From positions 52,253-116,252 of the forward strand of contig JANYKC010000034.1 of the NCBI GenBank assembly GCA_025358255.1: DNA of 64,000 nt. Direction: 5' to 3'. Position numbers and translations under genes: made by a program. This DNA is from Spirochaetaceae bacterium (GTDB taxonomy: Bacteria > Spirochaetota > Spirochaetia > Treponematales > Rectinemataceae). A model generated the notes under the pieces. It made no database searches and had not been told where the DNA came from. It saw only the letters and a program-made list of their open reading frames with translations. Each line of letters begins with the position of its first letter. Positions within the stretch are counted from its first letter, which is position 1. Positions 49,968-58,824 of this stretch are shown here, piece after piece.

Positions 49968-50010
49968 TTGACAGGAATTTAGAGAGAGGTATTATGGTTA
50001 CATATGGTAT
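49968..50010 (+). promoter_or_regulatory. araR-like promoter with overlapping operator site 2
   Basis: TTGACA (49968-49973), a 16-bp spacer and TATTAT (49990-49995), pointing to the regulator gene. Site 2 (49995-50010, minus strand ATACCA-TATG-TAACCA) overlaps the -10 box and the ATG at 50004. The -10 ends 8 nt before that ATG, so the message is probably leaderless. An ATG at 49994 with AGAGAGG before it gives only a nine-residue frame. Confidence 0.5.
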
Positions 50011-51164
50011 CAAACCAATATGATCCAGCCATCCCCTTGGAACCGCTTGACGCCATTCGCAAGAATGTCCAGGACTCGATGCAATCCCAAGTCGAAAGCT
50101 TCATCCAAGGCAAGATCGAATCCAATGAATGGCCCCTTGGCTCGAGGATCCCTTCAGAGCGCGACCTTTCCATCCTCCTCGACGTCAGCCGGACGACGGT
50201 GCGCAATGCCATACAGTCCATGACGATGCGGGGAATGTTCGACCGGAAGATAGGGCAGGGCACCTTTGTCCGGCAGAAGCCGGTGAGGCGGGGGGCTGAG
50301 CCTGCCGCCAGCAAGGGCACGCTTGGCTACGTCGTGTGCAAGGAACGCTCGCTTCGAAAGCCAATATCCTCGGAGGCCTTCTACTTCGAGGTATTCGCCG
50401 GGATAGAGGAACAGGCGGTGAAATCCGGTCGCCATATGCTCTTCAGCTATCTCGACGACAGCAACGCGGAGGAGGTGGCGGCCTTCGCATCCTTCCTGGG
50501 GAAGGTCGATGGCCTTGTCATCGAGGAAGCGCGCGATCCCGATTTCCTCGACATGATCGCGGGGAGCGGGGTTCCATCGGTCCTTCTTGCTCCCGCCGCG
50601 GCCCATGAAAAGCTTGATTTCGTGACAATGGACCTTGCCGCAGGTGTCCGCAAGGCAATCCGCTACCTCCTCGACCGCGGTCATCGATGCATTGGCATGA
50701 TAAACGGTCCCTTGGGCAACGAGTCGGCCCGGGTGCGCTTTTCCGCCTGGAAGGATGAGATGGGGCTCGATGGCAAGTCCGTGGACGGGGATCTTTCGGA
50801 TGGGGGCGAGGGCTGGACACCCGAATCGGGCTATGCGGCGATGGACAGGCTCATCGAGCGCCGTCCCGACCTGACGGCCGTCTTCTGCGCGAACGACCTC
50901 CTGGCCATAGGCGCCCTTACAGCCCTGACCCGCCGCGGGAAACGCGTGCCCGAGGAGGTCAGCGTTGTGGGTTTCGACGACACCGAGCTCGCCAGGCACG
51001 CCTCTCCGCCCCTCACCACCATGCACATCTATGCGCGCGACATGGCCCGGTCGGCCGTCCTGCGCCTGCTGGAAAGGATAGAGACCCCTTCCCTTCCGCC
51101 CGTGAGGCTGGAATACCCGATAGATCTCGTCATCAGGGAATCGTGCAAGGAGGTGAATGAGTAG
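50004..51164 (+). CDS. AraR-like regulator (GntR helix-turn-helix fused to LacI-type sensor)
   Basis: A repressor of 386 residues. Residues 20-90 form a GntR winged helix ([49 protein letters not shown]). From about residue 105 to the end is a LacI/GalR periplasmic-binding-type sensor: [76 protein letters not shown]. This chimeric architecture is that of AraR, the arabinose repressor of Bacillus. The location between abfA and the sugar ABC transporter supports an arabinose-responsive role. The start codon lies directly behind a promoter with no ribosome-binding site, and an operator-like repeat overlaps it, which suggests autoregulation. Confidence 0.85.
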   Translation: MVSNQYDPAIPLEPLDAIRKNVQDSMQSQVESFIQGKIESNEWPLGSRIPSERDLSILLDVSRTTVRNAIQSMTMRGMFDRKIGQGTFVRQKPVRRGAEPAASKGTLGYVVCKERSLRKPISSEAFYFEVFAGIEEQAVKSGRHMLFSYLDDSNAEEVAAFASFLGKVDGLVIEEARDPDFLDMIAGSGVPSVLLAPAAAHEKLDFVTMDLAAGVRKAIRYLLDRGHRCIGMINGPLGNESARVRFSAWKDEMGLDGKSVDGDLSDGGEGWTPESGYAAMDRLIERRPDLTAVFCANDLLAIGALTALTRRGKRVPEEVSVVGFDDTELARHASPPLTTMHIYARDMARSAVLRLLERIETPSLPPVRLEYPIDLVIRESCKEVNE

Positions 51165-51361
51165 TGCAGGCAAACACAGGGAAAAGGCCCGCCAGCCGCG
51201 GCATCGGGGACAGCCCGCTAAAGCAAGCCCCCGATACCGCAAGCCATTGGGTGCCTCGAGTATAGCCAGCAGGCGATCGAGCGTACAGATATCCGGTCGC
51301 GATAGCCGGCGGTGACCCACAAGACGGTCCCCCGGTATCGAAGAATAGGAGAGAGTCCAGA

Positions 51362-52693
51362 ATGAAATCCTCCAGGAAAATCGTGGTTGCCGTCCTCATG
51401 ATCGGCGCGATCCTCGGCATGGCCTCGGCGCAGAAAGTCGAGATCACCTACATGCAGTGGTACAACAACACCGAGTCCGAGGGCCAGGAAATACAGGCCA
51501 CCATGGACAGGTTCAACGCATCGCAAGGCAAGATCCATGTCACGCCCATCCTTGTGCCCCGCGACGGCTACGAGACCAAGGTGAACACCATGGCGGCCGC
51601 CGGCCAGTTGCCCGATACGACCATGCTCTCCGAGGCCATGGCCATCGAGTTCGCCGCGAACGACCTCCTCGCCGACGTCAGCTCCATGTATCCCAAAGAC
51701 GCCATGCCCATGAAGAGCCTTACCTTCACCTACAACGGCAAGCCGGTGGCCTACAGCTCCGGCGACGTCTTCCTCGTCCTCTACTACAACAAGAAGCTCT
51801 TCGACGCCGCCAAGCTCCCCTATCCCCCGAACAGCGCCGAGAAGGCCTGGACCTGGAAGCAGTTTGTCGAGGTCGCGAAGAAGCTCACCAAGGACAGGAA
51901 CGGCAAGACCGCGGACCAGGCCGGCTTTGACGCGAAGAACATCGTGCAGTACGGCGCAGATTTCAACCGGCTCTGGTGGATGTGGCCCATCGTCACCTAC
52001 TCGAACGGCGGCGGCCTCATGAGCCCCGACGGCAAGAACCTCCTCATCGACCGGCCCGAGTCCGTCGAGGCCATGCAGATGCTCGCCGACCTCTATCTGA
52101 AGGACAAGGTCGCCCCCTCCGTCTCCGACAAGAACGCCATGCCGAGCATCGACCTCATGCTCCTCTCCGGAAAGGTGGCGATGCAGACGAGCGGCCACTG
52201 GGAGATGGGCGTCGCGCTCAAGAACTCGCTCAAGGACGGCCTCCAGTATGGCGTCGGCGTCCTGCCCAAGATGAAGAAGGCCGTCACCTACAACACCGGC
52301 GCGCCCTATGGCATCTTCAAGTCCACCAAGCACCTGGGCGAGGCCATGGAGTTCATGCGCTGGTACACCAGCGAGAAGCAGCAGTGGGGCAACATCACCG
52401 GTGGCATCATCATGCCAAGCAACCTGAAGTACTACAAGGACGACGCGGCGATGAAGGAATGGGCGGACATGCCCCCGAGGCCCCCCTTCGCCGAGTTCAA
52501 GCCCATCATCCAGTACGCCCTGAACAACGCGATCCAGGTGCCCTGGTACTACTTCAACGGCTACCAGGGACTCAGCGACGTCCTCGAGTCCGGCATCGAC
52601 AACGTGTGGAACGGCAAGACGACGGCCAAGGACTACATAACCCAGATCATGCCCCAGCTCCAGAAGTACTTCGACGCCCACAAGGCGAAGTAA
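51362..52693 (+). CDS. Sugar ABC transporter, extracellular binding protein (family 1)
   Basis: A periplasmic binding protein of 443 residues, type II fold. The signal peptide (RKIVVAVLMIGAILGMASAQ) is followed by VEITYMQWYNNTESEGQEIQ, the family 1 start, then PILVPRDGYETKVNTMAAAG and LPDTTMLSEAMAIEFAAN. GKPVAYSSGDVFLVLYYNKK and NITGGIIMPSNLKYYKD are further typical regions. TAGGAGAG precedes the ATG. It corresponds in position to araN of the Bacillus arabinose operon and probably binds arabinose or arabino-oligosaccharides; the ligand is inferred from neighbours. A strong hairpin separates it from the two permease genes. The ATPase is not encoded here and is presumably a shared MsmX-like protein elsewhere. 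Confidence 0.88.
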   Translation: MKSSRKIVVAVLMIGAILGMASAQKVEITYMQWYNNTESEGQEIQATMDRFNASQGKIHVTPILVPRDGYETKVNTMAAAGQLPDTTMLSEAMAIEFAANDLLADVSSMYPKDAMPMKSLTFTYNGKPVAYSSGDVFLVLYYNKKLFDAAKLPYPPNSAEKAWTWKQFVEVAKKLTKDRNGKTADQAGFDAKNIVQYGADFNRLWWMWPIVTYSNGGGLMSPDGKNLLIDRPESVEAMQMLADLYLKDKVAPSVSDKNAMPSIDLMLLSGKVAMQTSGHWEMGVALKNSLKDGLQYGVGVLPKMKKAVTYNTGAPYGIFKSTKHLGEAMEFMRWYTSEKQQWGNITGGIIMPSNLKYYKDDAAMKEWADMPPRPPFAEFKPIIQYALNNAIQVPWYYFNGYQGLSDVLESGIDNVWNGKTTAKDYITQIMPQLQKYFDAHKAK

Positions 52694-52715
52694 CCCATCT
52701 TGACGGCTTGATTGC

Positions 52716-52742
52716 CCCGGGGCGGCGAACCGCCGCCCCGGG
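52716..52742. terminator. Strong stem-loop after the sugar-binding protein gene
   Basis: A 12-bp perfect stem (CCCGGGGCGGCG with CGCCGCCCCGGG) and a 3-nt loop, with no T-tract. Its geometry matches the hairpin at 21398 after the amino-acid binding protein. Confidence 0.6.
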
Positions 52743-52769
52743 AGTCCCGCGAGCGAGGATGCCTCCCCG

Positions 52770-53654
52770 ATGACCAGAGCCATGTCCCGAAACGCCAGGG
52801 CCGCCTATCTCTTCCTGACACCCGCCATCCTGGGCCTGGTCCTCTACACCCTCCTTCCGATCGCAGGGATCGTGGGTATGAGCCTCACCGAGTGGAATGG
52901 CCTGGTGGCCCCGGCTTTCATCGGCCTCGGCAATTTCCGGGAGCTCTTCACGCAGGACATGTTCTTCTTCACCTCGGTCGTGGCCACGCTCAAGTTCGCG
53001 CTCTTCACGGTCGCCGTAGGCACGGTCTACGCCTTCTTCGTCGCCATCCTCCTCAACCAGAGGATCTACGGGCGGGGGATCTTCCGCTCCATCTTCTTCC
53101 TGCCCTTCATCGTACCGAGCATCGGCGCGGTCATTGTCTGGGCCTGGATGTACGAGTCCAATTTCGGGGTATTCAACTTCCTCCTCCAGACGATCGGCCT
53201 CGACAAGGTGAAATGGCTCGGGGAGGAGGCCACGGCGACCCCGGCCCTCGGCCTCATGACCGTCTGGGGCTTCGGGAATTTCATCGTCATCTACCTGGCT
53301 GGCCTCCAGGGCATCCCCAGGACCTATCTCGAGGCCGTGGAGATCGATGGAGGGAATGCCTGGCACAAGTTCCGCCACGTGACCCTGCCCCTGCTTTCCC
53401 CGGTGATCCTTTTCAATGTGCTTACCGGCGTCGTCTCCAACCTCCAGGTCTTCGTGCCCGCGATGGCGATCACCAAAGGCTCTCCCAACGGGTCGACCCT
53501 CTACATGGTCTATTACATCTTCCGCACGGGTTTCCAGAACAACCGCTTCGGGTACTCCGCCGCGATATCCCTCGTGTTCTTCGCGTTCATCGCCCTCGTG
53601 ACCGCTACGATCTTCCTGTCCTCCAGGAAATGGATGTTCTATGAGGGACAGTGA
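52770..53654 (+). CDS. Sugar ABC transporter permease (MalF/AraP type)
   Basis: An inner-membrane permease of 294 residues with six helices (first: AAYLFLTPAILGLVLYTLLP). The EAA loop that contacts the ATPase is visible as YLEAVEIDGGNAWHKFRHVT-LPLLSP. GIPRTYLEAVEIDGG and QTIGLDKVKWLGEEATATPA are typical of this family. It forms the channel with the next gene product. It starts about 75 bp after the binding-protein gene, beyond the hairpin, and corresponds to araP in position. Confidence 0.9.
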   Translation: MTRAMSRNARAAYLFLTPAILGLVLYTLLPIAGIVGMSLTEWNGLVAPAFIGLGNFRELFTQDMFFFTSVVATLKFALFTVAVGTVYAFFVAILLNQRIYGRGIFRSIFFLPFIVPSIGAVIVWAWMYESNFGVFNFLLQTIGLDKVKWLGEEATATPALGLMTVWGFGNFIVIYLAGLQGIPRTYLEAVEIDGGNAWHKFRHVTLPLLSPVILFNVLTGVVSNLQVFVPAMAITKGSPNGSTLYMVYYIFRTGFQNNRFGYSAAISLVFFAFIALVTATIFLSSRKWMFYEGQ

Positions 53655-53663
53655 GGCCACGGC

Positions 53664-54494
53664 ATGAAAACCAGGAAAATGAACCGCATTGCGCTGACTG
53701 CCCTCCTCGCCCTCTTGGGCGCGGCCTGTCTCTTCCCCTTTTTCTGGATGCTCAGGTCTTCCTTGATGGGCAACGCGGAGATCTACAATTACCCGCCGGT
53801 CTTCTGGCCCAAGACGATGAGGTTCGGGAACTATCCCTCCGCCCTGACCCTCTTCCCCTTCGGCCGGTATTTCCTCAACACCATGATGATCACGGTGCCT
53901 TCGGTGTTCGGCATCCTCTTGACCTCCACGATGGCGGCCTACGCCCTGGCCCGGATCGACTTCCCCTTCAAGCGGGCCATGTTCACCCTTGTCATCGCCT
54001 CCATGCTCATGCCTGGCACGGTGACCATCATCCCCATCTTCAAGGCCTGGGTGGCAGTCGGCATTCCCGGCGGCTTCATTCCCTTGATATTCCCGGCCTT
54101 CCTCGGTGGCGGGGCCTTCAACATCTTCCTGTCCCGGCAATTCCTCATGGGCATACCCAAGGACCTCGACGAGGCGGCCAGGATGGACGGCGCGGGCCAT
54201 GTCCGCATCCTTGTGCAGGTCCTCCTGCCCCTCCTCAAGCCCGTCCTCATCTCGGTGGGCCTCTTCGCCTTCATCCTGTACTGGAACGATCTCCTCGGGC
54301 CCCTCATCTACATCTCGAGGAACGAGCAGAACACCATAGCCCAGGGCCTCGCCAACTTCCGGGGCGGCTTCGGGACAGACTACAAGGCCATCATGGCCGC
54401 GTCCTGCATGGCCGTCGCCCCGGCGGTCGCGATCTATTTCGCGGGGCAAAAATACTTCATCGAGGGCATCGTGCTCTCGGGGCTCAAATCCTAA
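53664..54494 (+). CDS. Sugar ABC transporter permease (MalG/AraQ type)
   Basis: An inner-membrane permease of 276 residues with six helices. The family opening FPFFWMLRSSLMGNAEIYNY and PPVFWPKTMRFGNYPSALT precede FGRYFLNTMMITVPSVFGIL. The EAA loop reads IPKDLDEAARMDGAGHVRIL, followed by VQVLLPLLKPVLISVGLFAF and ending YFIEGIVLSGLKS, the typical MalG-type C-terminus. It lies 9 bp after the AraP-type gene and 10 bp before the GH127 gene, in one operon. Confidence 0.92.
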   Translation: MKTRKMNRIALTALLALLGAACLFPFFWMLRSSLMGNAEIYNYPPVFWPKTMRFGNYPSALTLFPFGRYFLNTMMITVPSVFGILLTSTMAAYALARIDFPFKRAMFTLVIASMLMPGTVTIIPIFKAWVAVGIPGGFIPLIFPAFLGGGAFNIFLSRQFLMGIPKDLDEAARMDGAGHVRILVQVLLPLLKPVLISVGLFAFILYWNDLLGPLIYISRNEQNTIAQGLANFRGGFGTDYKAIMAASCMAVAPAVAIYFAGQKYFIEGIVLSGLKS

Positions 54495-54504
54495 GGAATG
54501 CAAG

Positions 54505-56475
54505 ATGACAAGCACACAAGACAAAGGCAGCTCCTGGGCGACGGTGACCGGCGGCTTCTGGGCCGGCAAGATGGACATGGTCGCCCGGGAAATGCTGCCC
54601 TACCAGTGGAAGGCGCTCAACGACGAGGTCGAAGGCGCAGAGCCTTCGCACGCCGTCGAGAATTTCAGGATCGCCGCGGGCGAGTCTAACGGCGTCTACA
54701 GGGGAACGGTGTTCCAGGACAGCGACGTCGCGAAATGGCTCGAGGCCGCGAGCTATAGCCTCTCCCATCATCCCGATCCGGGCCTCGAGGCCCATGTCGA
54801 GGAGGTCATTCGCCTGATCGCGAAGGCGCAGCGGCCCGACGGCTACATAAACAGCTATTTCATCGTCGCCGCCCCTGGCATGCGCTGGGCCGATCTTGCA
54901 TGGGGACACGAGTTCTATTGCGCGGGGCATCTCTTCGAGGCCGCAGTGGCGCATAACGCGGCCACCGGCCGGACGACCCTCCTCGACGTGGCAAGGCGCT
55001 ATGCCGACTGCATCGACCGCGCCTTCGGCATCGGTCCCGGGAAGACCCGCGGCGTCTGCGGCCACCCCGAGATCGAGCTGGCGCTTTTCAGGCTCTTCCG
55101 CGCCACGGGCGAGGCCCGCTATCGCGACCTTGCCGTTTTTTTCCTCGATGAGAGGGGCAGGGACCCCGCGGCCTTTGATGGCAGCGAGCCCCTCGGTCCC
55201 TACGGTTTCACCATTCCCAGGACCAGGTGGTTCGGCCGCGACTACTTCCAGAACCATGAGGGCCTGCGGTCACGGGAGGACGCGTCGGGGCATGCGGTAA
55301 GGGCGATGTACCTCCATTCCGCCATGGTTGATGAATACCGGGCGACGGGTGACGAAAGCCTCCTTTCCGCCCTGCACCGGCTATGGGACAGCGTCGTCTC
55401 CCGGCGCATGTACGTGACGGGAGGGATAGGCTCCCAGGCACACGGCGAACGCTTCACGGCCGACTTCGACCTGCCTTCCGACACGGCCTATGCCGAGACC
55501 TGCGCCTGCATCGGCCTTGCCCTCTGGGCTGCCCGCATGACAACCCTGGAGGGTGATTCGCGCTATGCCGACGTCTTCGAGCGGGCCCTCTACAACGGCG
55601 TCTTGAGCGGCGCCTCGCTCGATGGCAAGCGCTATTTCTATGTCAACCCGCTGGAAGTGGTGCCCCAGGTCCTCGCGTGCCGGCAGGATCATGAACATGT
55701 AAAAGGCGAACGAGTGCAATGGCTCGACTGCGCCTGCTGCCCTCCCAACATCGCGCGCCTTGTCGCTTCCCTTCCTTCTTACCTCTATGGCGCCTCGCAG
55801 GACGCCATCTGGGTCCATCATTACGCGCAGGGGGAGTTTGCTGCCAAGATCGGAGCGGTGAACGTGGCGATCCGCCAGGAGACCGACTATCCCTGGTCGG
55901 GGAGGATAGCCCTTGTCCTGGACCTCGAGGGCGAAGCCGGGTTCGAGATCAGGCTCCGCATACCCGACTGGTGTCCGGCCTTCTCCTGCCTGGTCGACGG
56001 TGTCGAGGCTGATCACGATAGCGTGGAAAGCGGTTATCTAGTCTTGGCGCGGAGGTGGAGGTCGGGGAGCCGCATCGAGCTGGACCTGGCCATGGAAATC
56101 CGCTTCCTCGAAGCCGATTCGAGGATAGTGGAGCTGGCAGGCAAGCTGGCCATCCAGCGCGGCCCCCTCGTCTATTGCGCCGAGTCCTGCGACAATGGCG
56201 CTTCCCTCCACTCCCTCATCGTCGATCCCTCCGCCCCGACCAGCGCCTTCTTCGATCCCGCGATCATGGGAGGAAGCGTGGTCGTCACCGTTGGTGGATT
56301 TCGGGTGGAGGCGGAAACCGCGGGGACAGGAGAGGCCCGCGTCGTCGGGCCCTACCACCCATTGAGCGTAGCTGCCCGCCTTGTCCCGGCACGGATAAGG
56401 GCTGTGCCCTACCATCAGTGGGGGAATCGTGAGCCGGGTGGCGAGATGAGGCTGTGGCTCCGGAAGATGGGTTGA
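54505..56475 (+). CDS. GH127 beta-L-arabinofuranosidase-like enzyme
   Basis: A 656-residue enzyme without signal peptide. The (alpha/alpha)6 domain shows DSDVAKWLEAASYSLSHHPD, AQRPDGYINSYFIV, WGHEFYCAGHLFEAAVAHNA, GHPEIELALFRLFRATGEAR, then YVTGGIGSQAHGERF and LPSDTAYAETCACIGLALWA with the metal-coordinating Glu. The cysteine motif WLDCACCPPNIARLVASLP carries the nucleophile and zinc Cys of GH127 (HypBA1 type). A C-terminal beta-domain follows (RGPLVYCAES). Family members release L-arabinose from beta-linked arabino-oligosaccharides. Together with the GH51 enzyme and the ABC transporter this is a hydrolysis-after-uptake system. It is the last gene of the ABC operon. Confidence 0.9.
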   Translation: MTSTQDKGSSWATVTGGFWAGKMDMVAREMLPYQWKALNDEVEGAEPSHAVENFRIAAGESNGVYRGTVFQDSDVAKWLEAASYSLSHHPDPGLEAHVEEVIRLIAKAQRPDGYINSYFIVAAPGMRWADLAWGHEFYCAGHLFEAAVAHNAATGRTTLLDVARRYADCIDRAFGIGPGKTRGVCGHPEIELALFRLFRATGEARYRDLAVFFLDERGRDPAAFDGSEPLGPYGFTIPRTRWFGRDYFQNHEGLRSREDASGHAVRAMYLHSAMVDEYRATGDESLLSALHRLWDSVVSRRMYVTGGIGSQAHGERFTADFDLPSDTAYAETCACIGLALWAARMTTLEGDSRYADVFERALYNGVLSGASLDGKRYFYVNPLEVVPQVLACRQDHEHVKGERVQWLDCACCPPNIARLVASLPSYLYGASQDAIWVHHYAQGEFAAKIGAVNVAIRQETDYPWSGRIALVLDLEGEAGFEIRLRIPDWCPAFSCLVDGVEADHDSVESGYLVLARRWRSGSRIELDLAMEIRFLEADSRIVELAGKLAIQRGPLVYCAESCDNGASLHSLIVDPSAPTSAFFDPAIMGGSVVVTVGGFRVEAETAGTGEARVVGPYHPLSVAARLVPARIRAVPYHQWGNREPGGEMRLWLRKMG

Positions 56476-56539
56476 AGGGATCCGCGGCTTTCCGGCGTGG
56501 CGGAACGTGGCTGCGCGCGCGGAAATGCCCTCTTTCCTG

Positions 56540-56567
56540 TTGACCCTGCAAGGCGGCCGGCTACACT
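56540..56567 (+). promoter_or_regulatory. Putative promoter of the alcohol dehydrogenase gene
   Basis: TTGACC (56540-56545), a 16-bp spacer and TACACT (56562-56567), the same -10 sequence as the amino-acid transporter promoter at 20028. It lies about 35 bp before the ATG at 56602. Confidence 0.55.
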
Positions 56568-56601
56568 TTGATCCGAGGCTGTCAGAGGCCAGGAGTGAAG
56601 C

Positions 56602-57771
56602 ATGGACGATTTTGTCTTCCAGAATACGACCAAGATCATTTTCGGGAGGGGAGTCGAGGCGAAAGTGGGGGTCGAGGCGCGCGCCTTCGCCACCAGGGTC
56701 CTCCTCCTCTACGGCGGTGGAAGCGTACGGAAAAGCGGCCTCCTGGACAGGGTCGCCGCCTCTCTCAAGGAGGCCGGAGTCTCCTTTGTCGAGCTTGGCG
56801 GCATCCTTCCCAACCCGAGGCTTTCCCTGGTCAGGGAAGGCATCGAGCTCTGCCGAAGGGAGAAGGCGGGCCTTGTCCTGGCGATAGGTGGCGGCAGCGC
56901 GATCGACTCGGCCAAGGCGATAGCCCTTGGGGTCCCCTACGCCGGCGATGTCTGGGACTTCTTCGCGGGGAAGGCCGAGGCGAAAGGCGCATTGCCTGTC
57001 GGGACAGTCCTCACCATACCGGCGGCGGGCAGCGAGGCGAGCACGGCCACCGTCATCACCAACGAGGATGGCATGCTCAAGCGGGGCTTTAATTCAAGTT
57101 TCCTCTATCCCCGCTTCTCCCTCCTCAACCCCGAACTGGCTTTCACCCTTCCCAGGGACCAGGTAGCGAACGGCATCGCCGACATCATGTCCCATCTCTT
57201 CGAGCGCTATTTCACCGACTCGAAGCCGGTCGAGCTCACCGACCGCCTCATCGAGGCGACGCTGCGCACCGTCATCGACCTCGCGCCAAAGGTGCTCTCG
57301 AAGCCGGACGACTACGATGCATGGGCCGAGATCATGTGGGCGGGGACCATCGCCCACAACAACCTCCTCAACACGGGACGCGTGGGCGACTGGGGATCGC
57401 ATGACCTGGAGCACGAGCTCTCGTCCGCCTATGGCATAGCCCATGGCGCGGGCCTCGCCGTGGTCTTCCCCGCGTGGATGAAATACAGCTACCGGCACGA
57501 TGTCGCGCGCTTCGCCCAATTGGCCGCGCGGGTCTGGGGCGTTGACCACGCGTATTTCGATCCCGAGCGCAGCGCCCTCGCGGGCATAGCGCGGCTCGAG
57601 TCCTACTGGCTCTCCCTCGGGCTGTCGGTCAGGCTTTCGGGCCTGGGGATAGGGCCTGGGCGCATCCCTGAAATGGCTGACAAGTTGAGCGACATGGGAA
57701 GGAAGAGGGTGGGCAATTTCATGAAGGTGGGCAAGGCGGAGGCGGAGGCCATCTACGCCCTGGCGCTCTAG
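56602..57771 (+). CDS. Iron-containing alcohol dehydrogenase (YqhD/BDH type)
   Basis: An NAD(P)H-dependent dehydrogenase of 389 residues. N-terminal DFVFQNTTKIIFGRGVEAKV is the standard start of butanol dehydrogenase/YqhD proteins. The nucleotide site includes LLLYGGGSVRKSG and VLAIGGGSAIDSAKAIA. Metal ligands are visible as Asp and His in QVANGIADIMSHLFERYF, His in AYGIAHGAGLAVVFPAWM, and His in WGSHDLEHELSSAYG. It reduces aldehydes or ketones to alcohols and so re-oxidises NAD(P)H in fermentation; the substrate is not specified by sequence. It has its own promoter, so it is not necessarily part of the arabinose operon. Confidence 0.9.
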   Translation: MDDFVFQNTTKIIFGRGVEAKVGVEARAFATRVLLLYGGGSVRKSGLLDRVAASLKEAGVSFVELGGILPNPRLSLVREGIELCRREKAGLVLAIGGGSAIDSAKAIALGVPYAGDVWDFFAGKAEAKGALPVGTVLTIPAAGSEASTATVITNEDGMLKRGFNSSFLYPRFSLLNPELAFTLPRDQVANGIADIMSHLFERYFTDSKPVELTDRLIEATLRTVIDLAPKVLSKPDDYDAWAEIMWAGTIAHNNLLNTGRVGDWGSHDLEHELSSAYGIAHGAGLAVVFPAWMKYSYRHDVARFAQLAARVWGVDHAYFDPERSALAGIARLESYWLSLGLSVRLSGLGIGPGRIPEMADKLSDMGRKRVGNFMKVGKAEAEAIYALAL

Positions 57772-57836
57772 CTCGGCGGCTCGCCGGCCGAGGGATGCGA
57801 GATGCGTCCCCCTGCCGGCATCGGCATGCCTGCCTT

Positions 57837-58523
57837 CTACTTCTTGGCGGCGGGCTCGATCGCCACGAGGGTGACCTCGAAAACGACCGTGCTGTTCGGT
57901 CCGATCTTGCCACCGGCGCCTTGGGCTCCGTAGGCAAGGGCCGAGGGAATGGTGAGCTTGAACTTGCTGCCCACGTTCATGAGCTGGATGCCTTCGGCCC
58001 ATCCGGGGATGACCTGGTCCAGGGGAATGACGGCAGGCTCGCCGCGCTCGATGGAACTGTCGAAGGTGGAGCCGTCGATGAGGGTGCCGACATAGTCGAC
58101 CTTGACCGTGTCGGTGGCCTTGGGCATCGCGCCCGTGCCCTTCGTGATGGCCTCGTACTGCAGGCCGCTCGCGGTGGTGACGACGCCGGGCTTCTTCCCG
58201 TTTTCCGCGAGGAACTTGGCTTCGGCGGCCAGGTTGTCCTTGCCCTTCTTCTCGCCGGCCGCGGTGACGGCGGTCTGGACAATCGCATTGGCCTGCTCAA
58301 GGGTCACCTTGGTGGGGCCCTTGCCCATCGCGTCCTTCATGCCCGCCGCGAAGGCCTTGTAGTCGATGGTCACCGCGGTCGACTTGAGGCTGTTGCCCAT
58401 GAGGGCTCCGAAAGCGTAGCTCACGTCGGCGGTGCTGGCGTTTTCCGGCGTGACGGCAGGCTTGGTGGCCTGGCAGGAGAAAAGGAGGACGGCGATGGCT
58501 GCCGCTCCGAGAAACTGCTTCAT
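57837..58523 (-). CDS. FKBP-type peptidyl-prolyl isomerase lipoprotein (FkpA/Mip-like)
   Basis: A 228-residue lipoprotein. The signal peptide MKQFLGAAAIAVLLFSC ends in a lipobox Cys. Residues 30-120 are the helical FkpA-type N-terminal dimerisation region (DVSYAFGALMGNSLKST, FAAGMKDAMGKGPTKVTLEQ). The FKBP domain follows: GVVTTASGLQYEAITKGTGA, VKVDYVGTLIDGSTFDSSIE, AVIPLDQVIPGWAEGIQLMN, GSKFKLTIPSALAYG, and VVFEVTLVAIEP. It acts on periplasmic folding clients. The start at 58523 is placed at the signal peptide, with AAGGA upstream; the open frame before it lacks a signal. It converges on the alcohol dehydrogenase gene. Confidence 0.9.
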   Translation of the reverse strand: MKQFLGAAAIAVLLFSCQATKPAVTPENASTADVSYAFGALMGNSLKSTAVTIDYKAFAAGMKDAMGKGPTKVTLEQANAIVQTAVTAAGEKKGKDNLAAEAKFLAENGKKPGVVTTASGLQYEAITKGTGAMPKATDTVKVDYVGTLIDGSTFDSSIERGEPAVIPLDQVIPGWAEGIQLMNVGSKFKLTIPSALAYGAQGAGGKIGPNSTVVFEVTLVAIEPAAKK

Positions 58524-58731
58524 CTGCGGATCCTTGCGAAAAAGATTGAAAACGTGGGCGAGGATAGCAGTTCCTGCGGAAAACCTCAATGAGGAGACTC
58601 CGGCCGCCCCAAGCCCTGAAGGGACGCACCGATGGCTGGCCCAAGCCCAGGATGTGGCGGCCGGGCTTGGGGAAGGCTACGGCAGTCAATTTCCCGGCAA
58701 TTTGCCATGGCGCCGCGCATGGGGCGGCAAT

Positions 58732-58737
58732 ATAATT
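58732..58737 (+). promoter_or_regulatory. -10 box in the FKBP / CHAP-protein divergent region
   Basis: A perfect TATAAT, 88 bp before the ATG at 58825. The only -35-like hexamer (TTGCCA at 58703) is too far away (23 bp), so an activator may be needed. The rest of this 300-bp divergent region (58524-58824) shows nothing else recognisable. Confidence 0.4.
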
Positions 58738-58824
58738 CAAGCCTCGCCGTCCCTCGGAGCCCGTCCTTGCACCGACGGAACCGTGACCGCTCTGAACCCG
58801 GAACGCCCGATTGTGGAGGAGAAA

